DNA from: Todiramphus chloris collaris
Taxonomy: Eukaryota > Chordata > Aves > Coraciiformes > Alcedinidae
Length of the DNA stretch: 64,000 bases
Assembly: GCA_025345505.1 (NCBI GenBank)
Contig: JANVCC010000130.1
Span: 9,324,641 to 9,388,640, forward strand
Reading direction: 5' to 3'
The notes beneath the pieces were generated by a model, which saw nothing but the letters and a program-made list of their open reading frames with translations, was not told where the DNA came from and made no database searches. Shown here one piece after another: positions 23,537-36,841 of this stretch. A program made the translations under genes and the position numbers. Within the stretch, counting starts at the first letter, position 1, and every line of letters starts with the position of its first letter.

Positions 23537-25939
23537 CCAATGCAAAAGTTTAGGCAACCAGGATATGGTAGCATCAGAAGCTAAGATGTACATAGACTCC
23601 ATGGTACACTTTGGAGTTAGAGATTGCAAGAGCTGTTTGCCCCTGATATCCATCACAAGTGAGATTTGCCTTGAATCTTCATTAGATATCATGCCATAAG
23701 TTGCTAAGGAAGTAATTTGGCTGTGTTTGCTGGCATCAGTTTCTTTACCTACTTGTTAATTAAATAACGATTACCTTCCTCTCTACACTGTTATTTCATT
23801 TGCAAGTTGCTCGACTACATAGAAAACTTAAAAATTGGATTTAAAACAGAGACTAAAGCTTAAACTTATCAAAGCATTCCTCTCTCTACTGGTTCAATCA
23901 CTTCCCAATTTTTCATGTAATTTAATTTCTTTCTCACTGTCTTGTTCTCATTGAATATCAATCTTTCTATCGGGTTGTCCTCTGTTTAAATCCTAGTGTG
24001 AAATACAGTTTCATCAGGAAATCTTTTAATAAACCCAGTTCTTTGGAGCAATATTCACATTTTTTGACTAACTGCTATTATTGATTATGCAGTTCTTTGA
24101 TCTGTGGTCAGTGCTCCAGCTTTGTCAACCTAAAATATTCCCATACAGATTCTGAGATTCACTGTTAATTTACTGGTGCTGCCTTCTCCTTCTCCAATAT
24201 CAGATTTCTCCAGCACTGCATCTACAAACAGCTTCTGACACACCTGACAACACTCTTTGACAGCTTTTATGTCTTCTCTCATTATACAAATGTTTCCAAT
24301 CACAAAAGACACTGAGTCCTCTATTCATGGCAGTAACTTTCTTTAGAGAAAACTTAGGTAACTGATCTGCCCAAAAGAGATCAGAGCACCTGGCACGTTA
24401 CCACATTCTCAGCTATTTGTTTTCATGCTGATCACAGCTTTAGCTTCATCCTTTGCAATCAGCGAATCTCATGAAAATAAATTTTTATTTGCCTAACTGT
24501 ATGGAATATGGTGAATGTCCTTGTGGTTATGTAGGTACATGTATCCATGGATGAAGAAGAACTTTCTTTTTTTTCTACTATTCATTATGTTCTTTATGCA
24601 CTGTGTTCCTGCCTAAAAATCAGTTATCAGCATAGCTGGAAATAGCAACAATACTTTTTGACTTAAATAGCCTATCAGGAAGGGCGAATAATAAGTAATG
24701 AATAATGACTAGTCAAACAATAGGTGAACAACTGAAGGGTTGAAATGTGTTTACTGAAACTGTTGACTGAACAATAAAAAAATAGTTCAATGGGTAAAGT
24801 CATAGAAAGAACTAACTTCAACAGATAAATTATTCACAGAAAAGACTCCAGCTATGAAACTTAGTGTTGACAAATGCTTGATAATGCACATTGAAATAAT
24901 TTGAACTGCTAACACATTCTTAAATTTGAAATTAGCTGCAACCATTCTGGAAAAAATATCCACACAAATCAGAAAACAAATACAGTCACACTTCAGGTAG
25001 CTTAGCGCAACCACTACTTGGCGGACAGCAAAAGTAGCAAATAAATACATAAATTAAATTGTTACAATAAATAAAGATTGAATAGAAAATGAATATTGGG
25101 AAGTTCATAACATCACTGTGTAAATTGCTTGTGAGATATCACTTGTCATTTTTCATGCAGTTTCATCATATCTCAGAAAAGACATTGCTGAAGGTGAAGG
25201 GTGGAGAGAGGATTGATAAAATATTATGTATAATACATAATGGAAACACAGTGATTTCCACAGAAGGAGAGATTTAAAAGATTGGGTTGATTCAGTTTAG
25301 TGAAGACATGACTGAAAGTGGTCATTTCAGGAACCTAGAAAAAAACTAGTGAAAATAAAGAGAATATAAATCAGATATCCAGCGCCTACTGTCCTCATAT
25401 CTCAAGAAGAAGGAGAAGAAGTTCAATTAAACAAGAAGTTTATAAGAAATTCAATAAAACAAGCTGAAGTTGATCAATAGAAATACTTTTTACATAGCTT
25501 ATGGCTGAGGTGCAGAGCCTACTGACAGAAAGTAATTGTCAGAATAAACTTAACAGTGTTTATAAAAGGCAATGGACCTTTATATTGATATATGAGCTAG
25601 ATAAATATAGGAAGTATACAACCCTCACCCTTTAGCATATATACCAAGTTCCAGTTGAGAAGAAATAGTAAGTGATTCAATTTTCAGCAACTGTATCTCT
25701 TCTGTACACTTATAGAAAGAAAAATGATAAAGGAGTCAACTACTGTTCTTGCACTGTCTACCTAGCTCTAGGAAAACATGTCAGAAACAAAACACATAGG
25801 TAAGTACACGCAAGAATAAAAGGATGGGCTCAGAAAGTGGCAGATTTCAATGACTGTCCTCCAAACAGATGGCAAGCTACACACTGATACACAGGACCTG
25901 GAAAAACCACATTCCTTTTAGTAAAAAAAAATATACTGA
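23537..25939. other. Unique non-coding stretch
   Basis: AT-rich with nothing recognisable. The minus frame at 24787-25050 (87 codons) looks like chance. Confidence 0.55.
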
Positions 25940-26896
25940 CCAGGGGTCAGTACTGGGTCCAGTCTTATTCAACATATTCACCAATGAAGGGTCAGAGTGT
26001 ACCCTCAGCAAGTTTGGTGATGATATGAAATTGAGAAGAGGGGCTGATACACCGGAAGGCTGTCCTGCCATCCAGCGAGATCTGGACAGACTGGAGAGCT
26101 GGGCAAAGGCAAACCCGATGATGAAGTTCAGCAAGGATAAGTGTAGAGTCCTACACCTGGGGAGGAATAACCCCATGTACCAGTAAAGGTTAGGGGGGGT
26201 TGACCTGCTGGAAAGCAGCTCCATGGAGAAGGACCGTGGAGTCCTGGTGGACAATACATTATCCATGGGACAGCAATGCGCCCTTTCAGCCAGGAGGACC
26301 AACAGTATCCTGGGGTGTATAAAGAAAAGTGTGACCACCAGGTAGGGGAAGGTTCTCCTCCGCTCTAGTCTGCACTAGTGAAACCACATCTGGAGTATTG
26401 TGTCCGGTTCTGGGCTGCCCAGTTCAAGAGAGATAGGGAAAGAGAGTCCAACAGAGAGCTGTGAGGATGATTAAGGGACAGGAACATCATTCTTATGAGG
26501 AAAGGCTAAGAGCTCTGAGGCTGCTTAGTCTGGAGAAGAGAAGATTAAGAGGGGATCTTATGAATGTTTACAAATACCTGAAGGGTGGGTGTCGAGTAGA
26601 AGGGGCTGCCAGTCTCTTTTCAGTGGTGCCCTGTGATAGGATGAGGGGCAATGGTCACAAACTGGAACACAAGAAATTCCCCCACAACATGAGGAAAAAC
26701 TTCACTGTGAGAGTGACAGAGCCTGGAACAGGCTGCCCAGGGAGGTTGTGGAGTTGTCTTCTCTACAGATTTTCAAGACCTGCCTGGATCTGTTCCTGTG
26801 CTGCCTGCCCTTAGTGGTCCTGCACTGTAGGGGGGTTGGACGCAATGATCTCCAGAGGTCCCTTCCAACCCCTACCACTCTATGATTCTATGATTA
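25940..26896 (+). mobile_element. CR1 LINE, about 0.96 kb, 5'-truncated
   Basis: Starts at the CAGGGGTCAGTACTGGGTCC block (the [13 protein letters not shown] motif) and runs to ACTCTATGATTCTATGATT. The 3' end includes AGAGCCTGGAACAGGCTGCC and GATCTCCAGAGGTCCCTTCC. Flanking DNA is unique, with A-rich sequence on the left. Confidence 0.95.
25941..26814 (+). pseudogene. Broken CR1 reverse-transcriptase ORF
   Basis: The first frame reads [19 protein letters not shown] and then [12 protein letters not shown], continuing to a stop near 26184. The usual FADD catalytic motif here is FGDD (26013-26024), so both aspartates remain but the alanine is changed. The rest of the C-terminal region is open again from 26461 in another frame, with SYEERLRALRLLSLEKRRLR. 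Frameshifts and stops show that it is dead. It is a LINE remnant, not a host gene. Confidence 0.88.
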
Positions 26897-29800
26897 CACC
26901 TACAACAGAACCTGATATTATATAATTTGCATGTAGCAAATAGTTTCATCCATTTTTAGTTACCTCTATTGTGCACAATTACAGAACAAAAGCACAGGAC
27001 AGGACTACTTTGTCTTTGGCAACACAGAGTTTTATCTAAAGGCCAAAATACAATTAACATAAATAATACATAAACATTTCAATCATCTCAAATGTTAGGC
27101 CACTGCCTAATGGCAGTTAATTAGTTGCCTTTCAGCAAGGGAATTCCTCATTCAATATCTCATAGGAGTCTTTTCAGATACAGTCTGGGATATAGATTTC
27201 CATTGTATCACTGAGAATGCCACAGTGTTAATTTGTCATACTGTTTAACAGAAGGAGCCTTTGCAAGGTGTTGGACCCCAAGATTCCACTTCCAGTTTCT
27301 GGAAGCTGATTCTGGATGCATGAGGTGTTTGATCTGACAGGGGGTGAGTTCAAATAGCATCCCAATTTGATGTGCAGTTAGCCAGCTCTATGCTAGTAAG
27401 AAAGTACAATTAGCATGAAGTCCTGAAATTATTTGAGGGAAACAAATGTAACAGGAAAGAGCAGATTTACAAGCATGTCTTTCCCAAACAGTCCAAAAAA
27501 AAACTTACTGTTTTTAAGAACTAACCTCAGACTTCATACATTCTCCTTGAAAAGGCATAGGTGGGATGCCTAACACTGGCAGGCAGCTTTTCTGAGTTCT
27601 TTCATTTGTGTATTTTTTCAAATTAGGTAGTGCTTTTTCTACTAGCACTATGATAACCTTTCCACTGTAACCATTACTTTGATGTGAAGAAAATGATGAT
27701 TTAACTTTTCAAAGTTAACAATAACTTTCTTTCATTCATTTTTTTTCCCTCATGTTTACTTGTCTTCATTCAAAAATCTCTTCTAGCACGCAAATACCTA
27801 TCACCAATTGTACAACGTCCAGATGATGGCAATTCACAGACATCTAACAGGTAGACTGTTATATGTAGTATAAAATGAATATAAATGTATTTCACTTTCA
27901 TTTCACTTACATCTAATATTGAGAAAAATTAAATTCTCTCAAGAAGGTGGTAAGAAGACCCCAAACTGCCAAATCCCTGGACCAGCACTTTCTGTCTCTC
28001 AGTTTTCAGGGCTCAGGGAGTGTTTATTTGAATGGACACCGAACTTGACTCAAGACCACCAATGTCTATGCAAATATTTCCATTTAATATGTCAAGCACT
28101 GACTGGGTCACGATCCAGCTGGCTGAAGGAGTAAAGTTTTAAAGGCTGAGAGGCAGCGTAGCCCAAATTCTACCTCACCCTCTGACAGGGAAGCTACAGA
28201 CCCTCTTCTTAGTTCTGTGACTGCCCCAGAGGGTATTAATCCCACTTCATCTACCCATTCTTTACAAGGTTAAATTCTCATATTGATGCAGCAGCACTAG
28301 AAACTGTTAAAGTAGCTTTTCAAAATGTAGTCAGCATTTAATGGTCATCCCAAAATACCTGAAAACTGTGGCGTTTAATGCTGCCTAGTTAAATGTTGCC
28401 TATATATCTACAAAAGGACTACTATATTGGTGTTTATGGCCATCATCCTGTTGTATTTCTTTAAATAAACAAAAAATAGCAAAACTTAACCTCAGTCATT
28501 TCCTCTAAACTACGTCTGACAGACCGTGGAAAACAGATTTGTATCCATAAGTATAGAAAATGTAAATTCAGTTATAAATAAGTGTTTCTTTCTAAGATTT
28601 ATATCCTTTTTAAAAAACTGAAAGATATATAACACTACTATTCAAATTCAAAATTAACTCTCTACGTTCAGAATGAACACAAGGTTTTTGTGTTCATATT
28701 TGTAACTTCAAAAAACTTTTTTTTTCTTTTTTTTTGGCTCCAGATAAACAACACAGTTGAGGTTAATTTGAAAAAATTCTTTTCTCCTCATTTTTCAGAA
28801 TTGACAGTAAACTGAAACAAAAATCGATGATTTACACAGTTCTCCTCCATGACCTAGAGTTACATGATTCATCACTGCTCTCTCAAGTTTCATTAGCTTT
28901 TGTCTATATTTTCATTCTCTTCCGGAGGTACATAGTTTATTTTCTGCTTCATCTTCCTTAAGGAAAAAAATTGTTTGTTCATTTATAATATAACCAACAA
29001 TTGTATTAAGTAGCCTTGCTGCATATATGCCTTGAGCAAATCTCTTGACATCTAAATAAACATGAAGTCAGAAAATAAATGGTTCGGAATGATCAAAAGT
29101 ATTACCAGTCCTTCCTTCAAATTTAAAATAATTTCCACAACAACTGATATTATGATTAGAAGTTCTGACTGTAGTAAAATCTGCAAACATTGAATACAGT
29201 AATTATTTCATATATTACAAAAGTAACAAAAAAAGTTATTCAATTAAACCTTTGAATACATCCAATTGTTTATATTTATTCTTCTTTGTAGTCCAGGGAC
29301 ATTTTTTTTTAACTCCAAGTACTGTTCTGACCAGTGATTTCCCTCTGCTATTGAGTGTTTCTTAATAACTAATATTTTAAGATCACTATCATTACCATTA
29401 TAAGATACTCCAGTGTAAGGGACTAGAAATTCTATGCATCTTGGATTGATATTCCCCTGAAATCCAACTGAGGGATGAAAGAGAAGGAAGCAGAGTTTGG
29501 CTCCTGTACTCCAGCATAAATTGAACTGAGCAGATTCTGCAGGGCTTCAGTTCACGTACATCCATGCACCATCTGTGACTGCTTCCTTATTAGAATGGGG
29601 TAATAAACTAATTGTTTTAGTGGCACTTCATAAGACAAAACTGTTGTAGGAAGAGAGCAAGGAGCTCAAGGGAAACATCAAAGTCTGACACACGTGCACC
29701 AGCAGAGAACCTGTCAAGTTCCCAGACCCACTCTGATTACACACTGCATTTTGAAATAAAACAGCCTTTTCTCCATGTCATAGACCTGTGGCTGTGAATC

Positions 29801-31784
29801 TGGTCTGGTGAAAGAAATCACTCCCAGCAACAAGACACACAAGGAGTCTGGAAAAACTGTATATTTCCACTGACATGTTTCTGTTCAACATTTTGACAAC
29901 CATAACCATATTTGTTGCACGTTACCATGCACTAATACCAAAAAAATTGAAAAGAAATACAAGCAAGTGTTAAATGTGCCTCTGCAGTACAGGCCATGGG
30001 AATCCACCATCCTTGTAATGCATCAAATACTGTTCAATTTATGGATTAAAAGCTTGAAGATTTGCTCATTTGTGATGTCATGTGGCTGCTTGATGACCTG
30101 TAAAAGCAATGCCAAAGTTTAAATCTGATTCTTTGGACAGGACGTTTTGTACTGGAAGATTTTCACACTACAGCTGATTCCAGAAAGATGTTAAAGAAGA
30201 AGTCTTTTGAGAGAGTAAACATCATCATGAAAACAAGTACTGTAACAAAAAAAAAGAAAAATAGTCCAGATGGGTGGACTAAGTCTGAAGAACTTTGATT
30301 AAAACAAACTCCCAACTGCTCTTTTGGATGTTAATTCTCACTTGACTACATTACTTCTCCTACATTGTCCTTTTATTGTTTTACTAGATAAAGCATCCTT
30401 GTGTCCTCTATATAACATATACTATTCTATATGTATTATTTTGACCCATTATTTTAGGCCTATGTTAAGCCCACTCAGTGCTCTAAGAACACAGCGTAAT
30501 TTCCCCATAGCATGGATATAACTTTCATATTACATAGATTGTGAAAAGTACTCCAGACAGGCTTCTGGTGTTATCAACAAGTAAGGTCTTGTAAGCTAGG
30601 CCAGATGTGAGAACTTCCCAAAGGGCCTTTGTCATCCACTCAGGTACTGTGGGAAGTTTTAGTGATGGCATAGTTGGTGACAATCTTGTCCACATAAACC
30701 AGGTGTCAAGGCAAGCCCGCACAGGAACCAACTCTTACAGGACACAAAGTATGAGTCAGAGGAGACCCTGAAAGACCTAAAAAAACCTCTAAAAATTTTG
30801 TTGCAGAGTCCTGGGCAAGTTCCTATACATTGCAAAGTCATGCAGAACATTTGTGGTAGAAGTGAAAGCAGTTAATGGTTACCCCTTTAACACTGGGATG
30901 TTTTGGATGCCTTGAGACTCCTCATGTCAAAACTCCTTTCATCAGAGAGAAACACTGTAAAACTTGTGCACAATTTGCTGTTGCTCCAATTGATCATCAT
31001 CAAAAAAGCTCTGTGCATTACTAGGTTCAGTGCTCAGTTCATTGAGATTACTCACATGAATGAAGACACTTTCAATTGCTCCTCTTTCCTTGCCTGTGTG
31101 AATGTTTTCCATATGCTGTGGGACACGGAGGAGGGAAAGGAAGAAAGGTAAAGGGGGTCAGAAAGGCTTTTGAATTAACAAGCATAGGAAATGAATTTCC
31201 AGCTTTTTCCTTCGGATGTTGTTAAAGAAATGAAAGATTCTGTTGCAATTACACCTTATTATAATACAGCTTGGAATGATGATAATGCTTCCGCTGGCCA
31301 GACTGATGTTTCTAAGATGTCTTTTCCCACTGAAAACCAGGCTACTGCTGTGACTGTAATAAAGACTAAGACTTTGAAAAAGCATGAGGAAGAGCAATAG
31401 TGCCACTTCACTGATGGAGAAGCAGGTTAGAGGTTTGTAGGATGAACTGGAGAAGTTTCTTGTCCAGCATCAACTATCCTAAAATTCCTGCATAGTTGTC
31501 TGTGCTGCAGCCTCAGCGTTTTCCTGTCTTACCTACAAACTTGTGTCCTCACTTGTGCCTGGCTGCTGTCTGTCATTTACATTCCAGGAAAGTTAACAAC
31601 ACACACTTGACTCTGTCCCTCAACAATGTTCAAAAGCCATTCAGAAATGGTTTCTGACATTACCCTAGGTCTAACCACATTGTTTGTTCCATGGGCACAA
31701 CTACGTCTTTGCTTTACTATGTTTTGCTTCTTCACATACTTGTGTTCCATTGGAGCTGTTGTTTAGACTTAGGATGGCAGGATA
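26897..31784. other. Long unique AT-rich stretch
   Basis: Nearly 5 kb without a recognisable gene or dated repeat. The frame at 31191-31400 (69 codons) just before the next CR1 is polar and has no known motif. Short A and T runs are scattered through it (for example 28718-28734). Ancient or conserved non-coding DNA cannot be excluded. Confidence 0.55.
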
Positions 31785-32242
31785 TAGAATCATAGAATTA
31801 TTCTGTTTGGAAGAAACCTTCAAGATCATCATGTCCAATCATTAACCCAGCACTGCCTGGTCACCACTGAGCCATGTTCCTAAGCACTGCATCTTTTAAA
31901 TACATCCAGGGATGGTGACTCCACCACTTGCCCAGGCAGCCTGTTCCTGGGCCTTACAACCCTTTCTGTGAACAATTTTTTTCCTAATACCTGATCTAAA
32001 CTTCCCATTGGCACAATTTAAGGCTGTTTTCTCTTATCGCTTTCTACATGGGAGAAGAGACTGACCCCCACCTTGCTACAACCTCCTTTCAGGTAGTTGT
32101 AGAGTGCCTCCTTTTCTCTCAGCTAAACAACCCCAGTGCCTTCAGCCACTCCTCCTGAGACTTGTTCTCTAGACCTTTCACCAGCTTCTTTGCCCTTCTT
32201 TGGACATGCTCCAGCGCTTCAACGTCCTTATTGTAGTGAGAG
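31785..32242 (-). mobile_element. CR1 LINE 3' end, minus strand
   Basis: Begins with AGAATCATAGAATTATTCTG (reverse of the tail), followed by ACCTTCAAGATCATCATGTC, CCCAGGCAGCCTGTTCCTGG and CTTGCTACAACCTCCTTTCA, and ends around CTCCAGCGCTTCAACGTCC. It is about 450 bp long and 5'-truncated. A minus frame with [18 protein letters not shown] is the usual CR1 C-terminal block. Confidence 0.92.
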
Positions 32243-33482
32243 GCATGTCTGTCTAAGGTCTGCCATTTCCATGCTCCATCCCACCTCAGTGTCCTGCAGC
32301 TTAACGCTAACATGGCAAATAAACTTCCTTTACCAAAAGAGATGTTTATACTTGCTGATCCAGTTGATCGATGCGAAAGTAAAACCGTCTCATAAAGGAC
32401 TTACAGGCCACTGCACAGGCTTAATGCAGAGGTTAACAACAGAGGAGTGGTTATCTCTGCATGTAAAATCACCTCATCTACAAAGACTGTTGGAATTCTT
32501 GAGAAGCACACAGATCAAAGGGCAGCTGCTGGATTCCTCTTTCTCTGTTAATTTGTGGCTCTTGCAGTTCATACCATGGAGGGCACTCATGGACATGGTG
32601 GAGGCTATGAGGTCATGATGATCATCTTAGACATCTGCGAAGTAAAGTACTATACAACTGCAAAATTCTACAGCTTAACATAGACTTTCTCAGTTCCTGC
32701 TAGGAGACACAACAGAATAAGCATCGCACATGACATTCAGAGCAACACTGATCACAGCTTTCCTGCATCCTTCTGCCTAGAAGCATCAGTCACTTAACAG
32801 TTAAGACATCATGCAAAGCCAGTTGTTCCCACTGCACAACAGTCTTGTGCACACACCAAGTGGCAACACCCCGAGCCCTGTTACTGCAGTCCATGACATG
32901 ATCACAGCCAGTTACTCCTCATCATTACCTCTGCTGTCCATTTGAAGTACTGTGCTCATAATCCCTTTTAACTAATGAGGGATGACAGAGGAGGCATTGC
33001 CAGGCAATTATAGACACCCTGAGCAAGTTACAGGGCACAAGGCTGAAATCCATATAGCTTTAACCACACAGAAATCACACTGGTTCACTGCCTCATGTAG
33101 CTTCCAGTTAGATGGGGATGGAGACTGCAGACAAAAGTAAGGAAACCAAGCAAATGTGAACACTTACTGCACATTATAACAATGGGTTTCCCCAAAGCCG
33201 TGGCTGCCAGCTCAGCAGAAAGCTGCATTTGTGTTGCCTCCCACAGTGCAGCAGCTAAAGTGGCTGCAGGAGGTGAGAGGCGTTCAGATACTGGCTCACA
33301 TCTGCCATGATATTTACCTAGCTTTTTCATGGACTACAGGATTTATGCACACTTAAGAGCTGCTGCAAAAATAACCAATCCCTCAACTACGTCCTACCCC
33401 TGTCACGCTGAATCACCTGTTCTTTAACCTAGCACTCCTAAGAAAGGAAGGGGTGTTTTTATGTTCCACACATGAACAGCGA
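32243..33482. other. Unique non-coding stretch, slightly higher GC
   Basis: No recognised element. A 160-codon plus frame (32136-32618) begins as CR1 antisense and has no domain in its non-CR1 part. A minus 81-codon frame at 33085-33330 is Ala/Leu-rich without known motifs and ends beside a GTAAGT-like string, which is weak evidence of anything. Confidence 0.5.
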
Positions 33483-33937
33483 TGTTTCGGAAATGTTCTT
33501 GGTGTTTTCTTAAAAGACAAGTTTGCACATCTTGTTGGTTGCTGAAATGTAGGGGTATGGTAAAAGCAAGATCCCGGCTATAAAGTGCAGATGCTGAAAA
33601 GCTGCTAGCAGAGGGATTTTCTCAGGTTCTCACAACATTCGCTGAGAATCCTGCCTTTCTCACCAGTGTTATGAAAAACAGTAGGATGTTTTTTGTAAGC
33701 TAGACCAACACCTGGTGTTTTGCTAAGTTCTGTTTCTGGTACATTGGAAAAATATTTTGCAATAGGTGTTGTAGGACTTTAGCCAATCACCCTAGGAGCT
33801 GGGTGATCACTGACCAATCGTCCTATGGGGCAGGGTATATAAAACGGGGTTAGAAATTAATAAAGTTGCTTCTTTTGCCTGCTCTTGCTGAATTTATGTG
33901 TTGCTGCATCTCTCCGCTCCCGGTATAAACAGCGACA
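33483..33937 (+). mobile_element. Solo LTR, avian class II (ERVK/alpha-beta-like)
   Basis: A promoter set typical of class II avian LTRs is present: two CCAAT boxes (33783-33787, 33814-33818), TATATAAAA (33836-33844) and AATAAA (33859-33864) only about 15 bp further on, followed by a TTGCT-rich short R/U5. The element seems to start at TGTTTCGG (33483). The 8-mer AACAGCGA occurs directly before it (33475-33482) and again at 33928-33935, so the right end is either about 33929 with a CAGCGA 6-bp duplication, or the more canonical ACA at 33937 without one. No gag, pol or env sequence is adjacent. The family name is not assigned. Confidence 0.7.
33836..33864 (+). promoter_or_regulatory. TATA box and polyadenylation signal of the class II-like LTR
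   Basis: TATATAAAA and AATAAA are only 14 bp apart. This close spacing, with the poly-A signal upstream of a short R region, is known in alpharetrovirus-like LTRs. Current activity is unknown. Confidence 0.6.
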
Positions 33938-36614
33938 GTAAAGGAGCTCCAGCTAAACTCTAATAACCAGTGACTATCTAGAAGAACAATTGTTTACCAC
34001 ACATGAGCTTTTCAGCAGCTGAAATGTGAAAAACAGCAATCATCTGAAGGCAGATGATACTGAGGAAGATGGGAGCAATTTGTGTCAAGGTTAAAAAAAA
34101 AGCCTGTTAATTATTATAGCAGACTGCACAACAAAAATCTTATTAGGACACAGAGAATTCAAGTATAATTTTCACTTTCCTTGAAATATTTGTGCAGATC
34201 TATTTTTGCACAAACAAATGTTCAAGAAGGATGTTTCATTCATGCAGATACAGCCCACAAGCTCAGATTAATGCAGCCCTGTGCAAAGAGGTGCCTGTAT
34301 ATGAAGCAAAATACATTAGTGTCACAAGTGTTTTCCTGAAAAGATGAAGTGTAATTCTGAATGCTTAGCATGAAAAACTTTAGAGGAGGCTGATTGTCAG
34401 CCCCTTCTGAAAAATTGCAAGCTATTTTTAAAGTGAGTTCAGGCTATTTGCCCCAGAAACAGAGGCACCTGAAGTCACTCCTGACTCCTTTAGCATTAAG
34501 TCCCTGAATACACTGAACACACATTTTATTCGGCAGTAATGTTGGTGGGGATTAAGAAAATTATTAAGAAGGGGGTTGGAAAAATCCCTTTTTAACATAA
34601 TGAGAAAAAACATTTACATAATCAGTATAAAGGAGAATAACAAACTGTTTTCAAGCTTTACCAAGACAGCAAGGTACTAGGTGTTTTGTATGATGACATA
34701 GCAGCACTGCAAAATGTTCTAGCTTTAATTAAGAGCTCGTCAATTTGCATGTCTTAAGGTTTGAATGTCACCCAAAATTCATGGAAAAGTAGGGTTATAA
34801 TATTTTCAGATGCCAAACATGAGTTTGTGTTGGTGAAGCTTTCATGGGAGAAGAAGCGTCACACCGCACAGTGAAGAGTGGCCCAGGCACTGGCTGTGAC
34901 AGGATCTGATCAAGAGCTGCCTGCTGGACACCGACTACTCAGGAAGACTTCACTCCTTGAACCCACTCGAGTTAAGAGTCTTGGTGCTGTCTTTGCCATA
35001 AGATACCCAGGCTGATTTTGTGTTTTACAGGCTCTCCAAACCCCCCTGTGTCAGGGCTGTTGGACTGCCTTCTCATCTCCTGCAGGCAGGACACGTCAGC
35101 CTCTGCAGTTCGGAGCAGCAGACAAGTGACAGTGTGAATAGAGTATGTGAATAGAGCTGCAGTTTCAGCCCTCCCAGGTTGAAGTGCACGACTGATCAAC
35201 ACAAGCATCTTAACAGAACTATGGGGATTTTTCGCAGAGATTTTCTGACAAAGCTCCTTCATAGACTTGGGTAACTCAGGGTTAGCGTAAACACCAGATT
35301 CCTAGGTGCAATCAGTAGCTTTTATTTCTATGTAGCTATTATCTGTGAAGTATATCAGTTATGTATTTGGAGTCTGAAGAAGATGGTTTCCTATTTTATC
35401 CGCCTCTTAGCATGTTAAGAGGCATGTTATCAGCCTCTTACTGTCTTAGGATCATGCTAATGAAGCTACTCAATAGGAGAAAGAGCTTGTGTAATCTCTT
35501 TTATCACACCCAAGTCCTGCTAGATGAATCCTCCATCGCTTTCCACCAGACACAGCTGTGAATTGACCCTAGGTCTGACAGCCTTGTTCACACACACTTG
35601 GGTATTCACCTGGGATTCCACAGGTCTCAGGGTACACATATGTACCCCTTGCACACACAGCTTTCTGGTTCAGATCTTGGCTGCATTCAGTTTGCTCTCT
35701 GACAAAAGTGAACTTGCAGCTATAGAGTGCTTCTGCTGAAGTATATAGCACTTAAATTATCCTGTACCCTTAGTGCTGACCCTTCTGTAAATTTTCATTT
35801 CAAGTACAGCACAAAAACTAGTGGTAAAGTAAAACCCAGCAATATGGTTGAAATGGAGTTTGAAGATTTATCTTGACACGTATGCAGTGATCATCAGTTT
35901 CCTATAAAATGAGACCATATTTCATCTTTTGACTATCTCCTGTAAAGGTTTTGTGCAATTCACAACAGAAACAAATGAAAGCAAGGTGGATTTTCCTTTT
36001 TCCGAGTAAATACCTTGCCTCTAGTGTCATAATCAACTTCTTCCCCATTCTGTTACTATCTTTTCACCATCCCTTATGCTTGAGAAATAAAATTACTTGT
36101 CTGTAGAGGCAGACATTTTTCAGGAAAATGTGTGGTGTTTTCCAGTTTGTTTAATTGAGATTGTAGTTTTTTAACTGAATAAGTTAAAGTGAAATAAGAC
36201 TTTACATGTACAAAGAGTATCCTTATACAAGCATGCAACAAAGAAACAGAAATTATCAGTTACCTCTACAAAAACATTTTAGTTCATGGTTTTGTGTATA
36301 GAAAACTGTAGAAACTTAAAAACTCAGTTTCAAGGCTGAAATGTGATGCTTATAAACTTTTCAGGAAACACGGAACCTAAACCCAGAAAAAACAGGCTCA
36401 AAGTATAAAGCAGATACTGTGAAACTGACACCATATTTCAGTACTTATGGAAAGCTCAAATAGCCAAACAAAGATGTTTTCCTGATTGTACCTTAGTAAA
36501 TATTTCAAAAATAATTTCTCTATAGAAATATCTACATCTTTAGTGCACTGACAGTATTTTTTAAAGACTCAGTAACTTCTGTAGAGGGGAAACAGGAGAA
36601 ACATTTTAATATGA
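33938..36614. other. Unique non-coding stretch
   Basis: No gene recognised. Around 34.85-35.26 kb the DNA is somewhat more GC-rich. It carries a 96-codon minus frame (34972-35262) and a small local duplication (TGTGAATAGAG twice near 35.13-35.16 kb). No known protein family is seen. Confidence 0.5.
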
Positions 36615-36841
36615 TAAAATAAAGGTAGAAGAAATCTCTTTACTGTGAGGGTGATAGAGCACTGGAACAGGTTGCCCAGAGAGGTTGTGGCATCTCCTTC
36701 TCTGGAAGCTTTCAACACCCACCTGCACATGTTCCTGTGCAACCTGCTCTAAGCAAACTTGCTTTGGCAAGGGGTTTGGAATTAGATGATCTCTAGAGGT
36801 CCCTTCCAACCCCCACCATTCTGTGATTCTGTGATTCTGTA
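36615..36841 (+). mobile_element. CR1 LINE 3' end
   Basis: Contains GAGCACTGGAACAGGTTGCC, GATCTCTAGAGGTCCCTTCC and the tail ATTCTGTGATTCTGTGATTC. Only about 225 bp are kept. The ATTCTGTG tail variant also occurs at 39150-39163. Confidence 0.93.

Noticed and set aside
25877-26338. 153-codon minus frame
   Set aside because: It is the antisense shadow of the CR1 reverse-transcriptase region.
30525-30850. Possible retroviral or host gene fragment on the minus strand
   Set aside because: Frames of 63-68 codons show no conserved motif and the flanks have no LTR or splice support.
32136-32618. 160-codon plus frame
   Set aside because: Its first part is antisense to the minus-strand CR1 at 31785-32242. 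The remainder has no domain.
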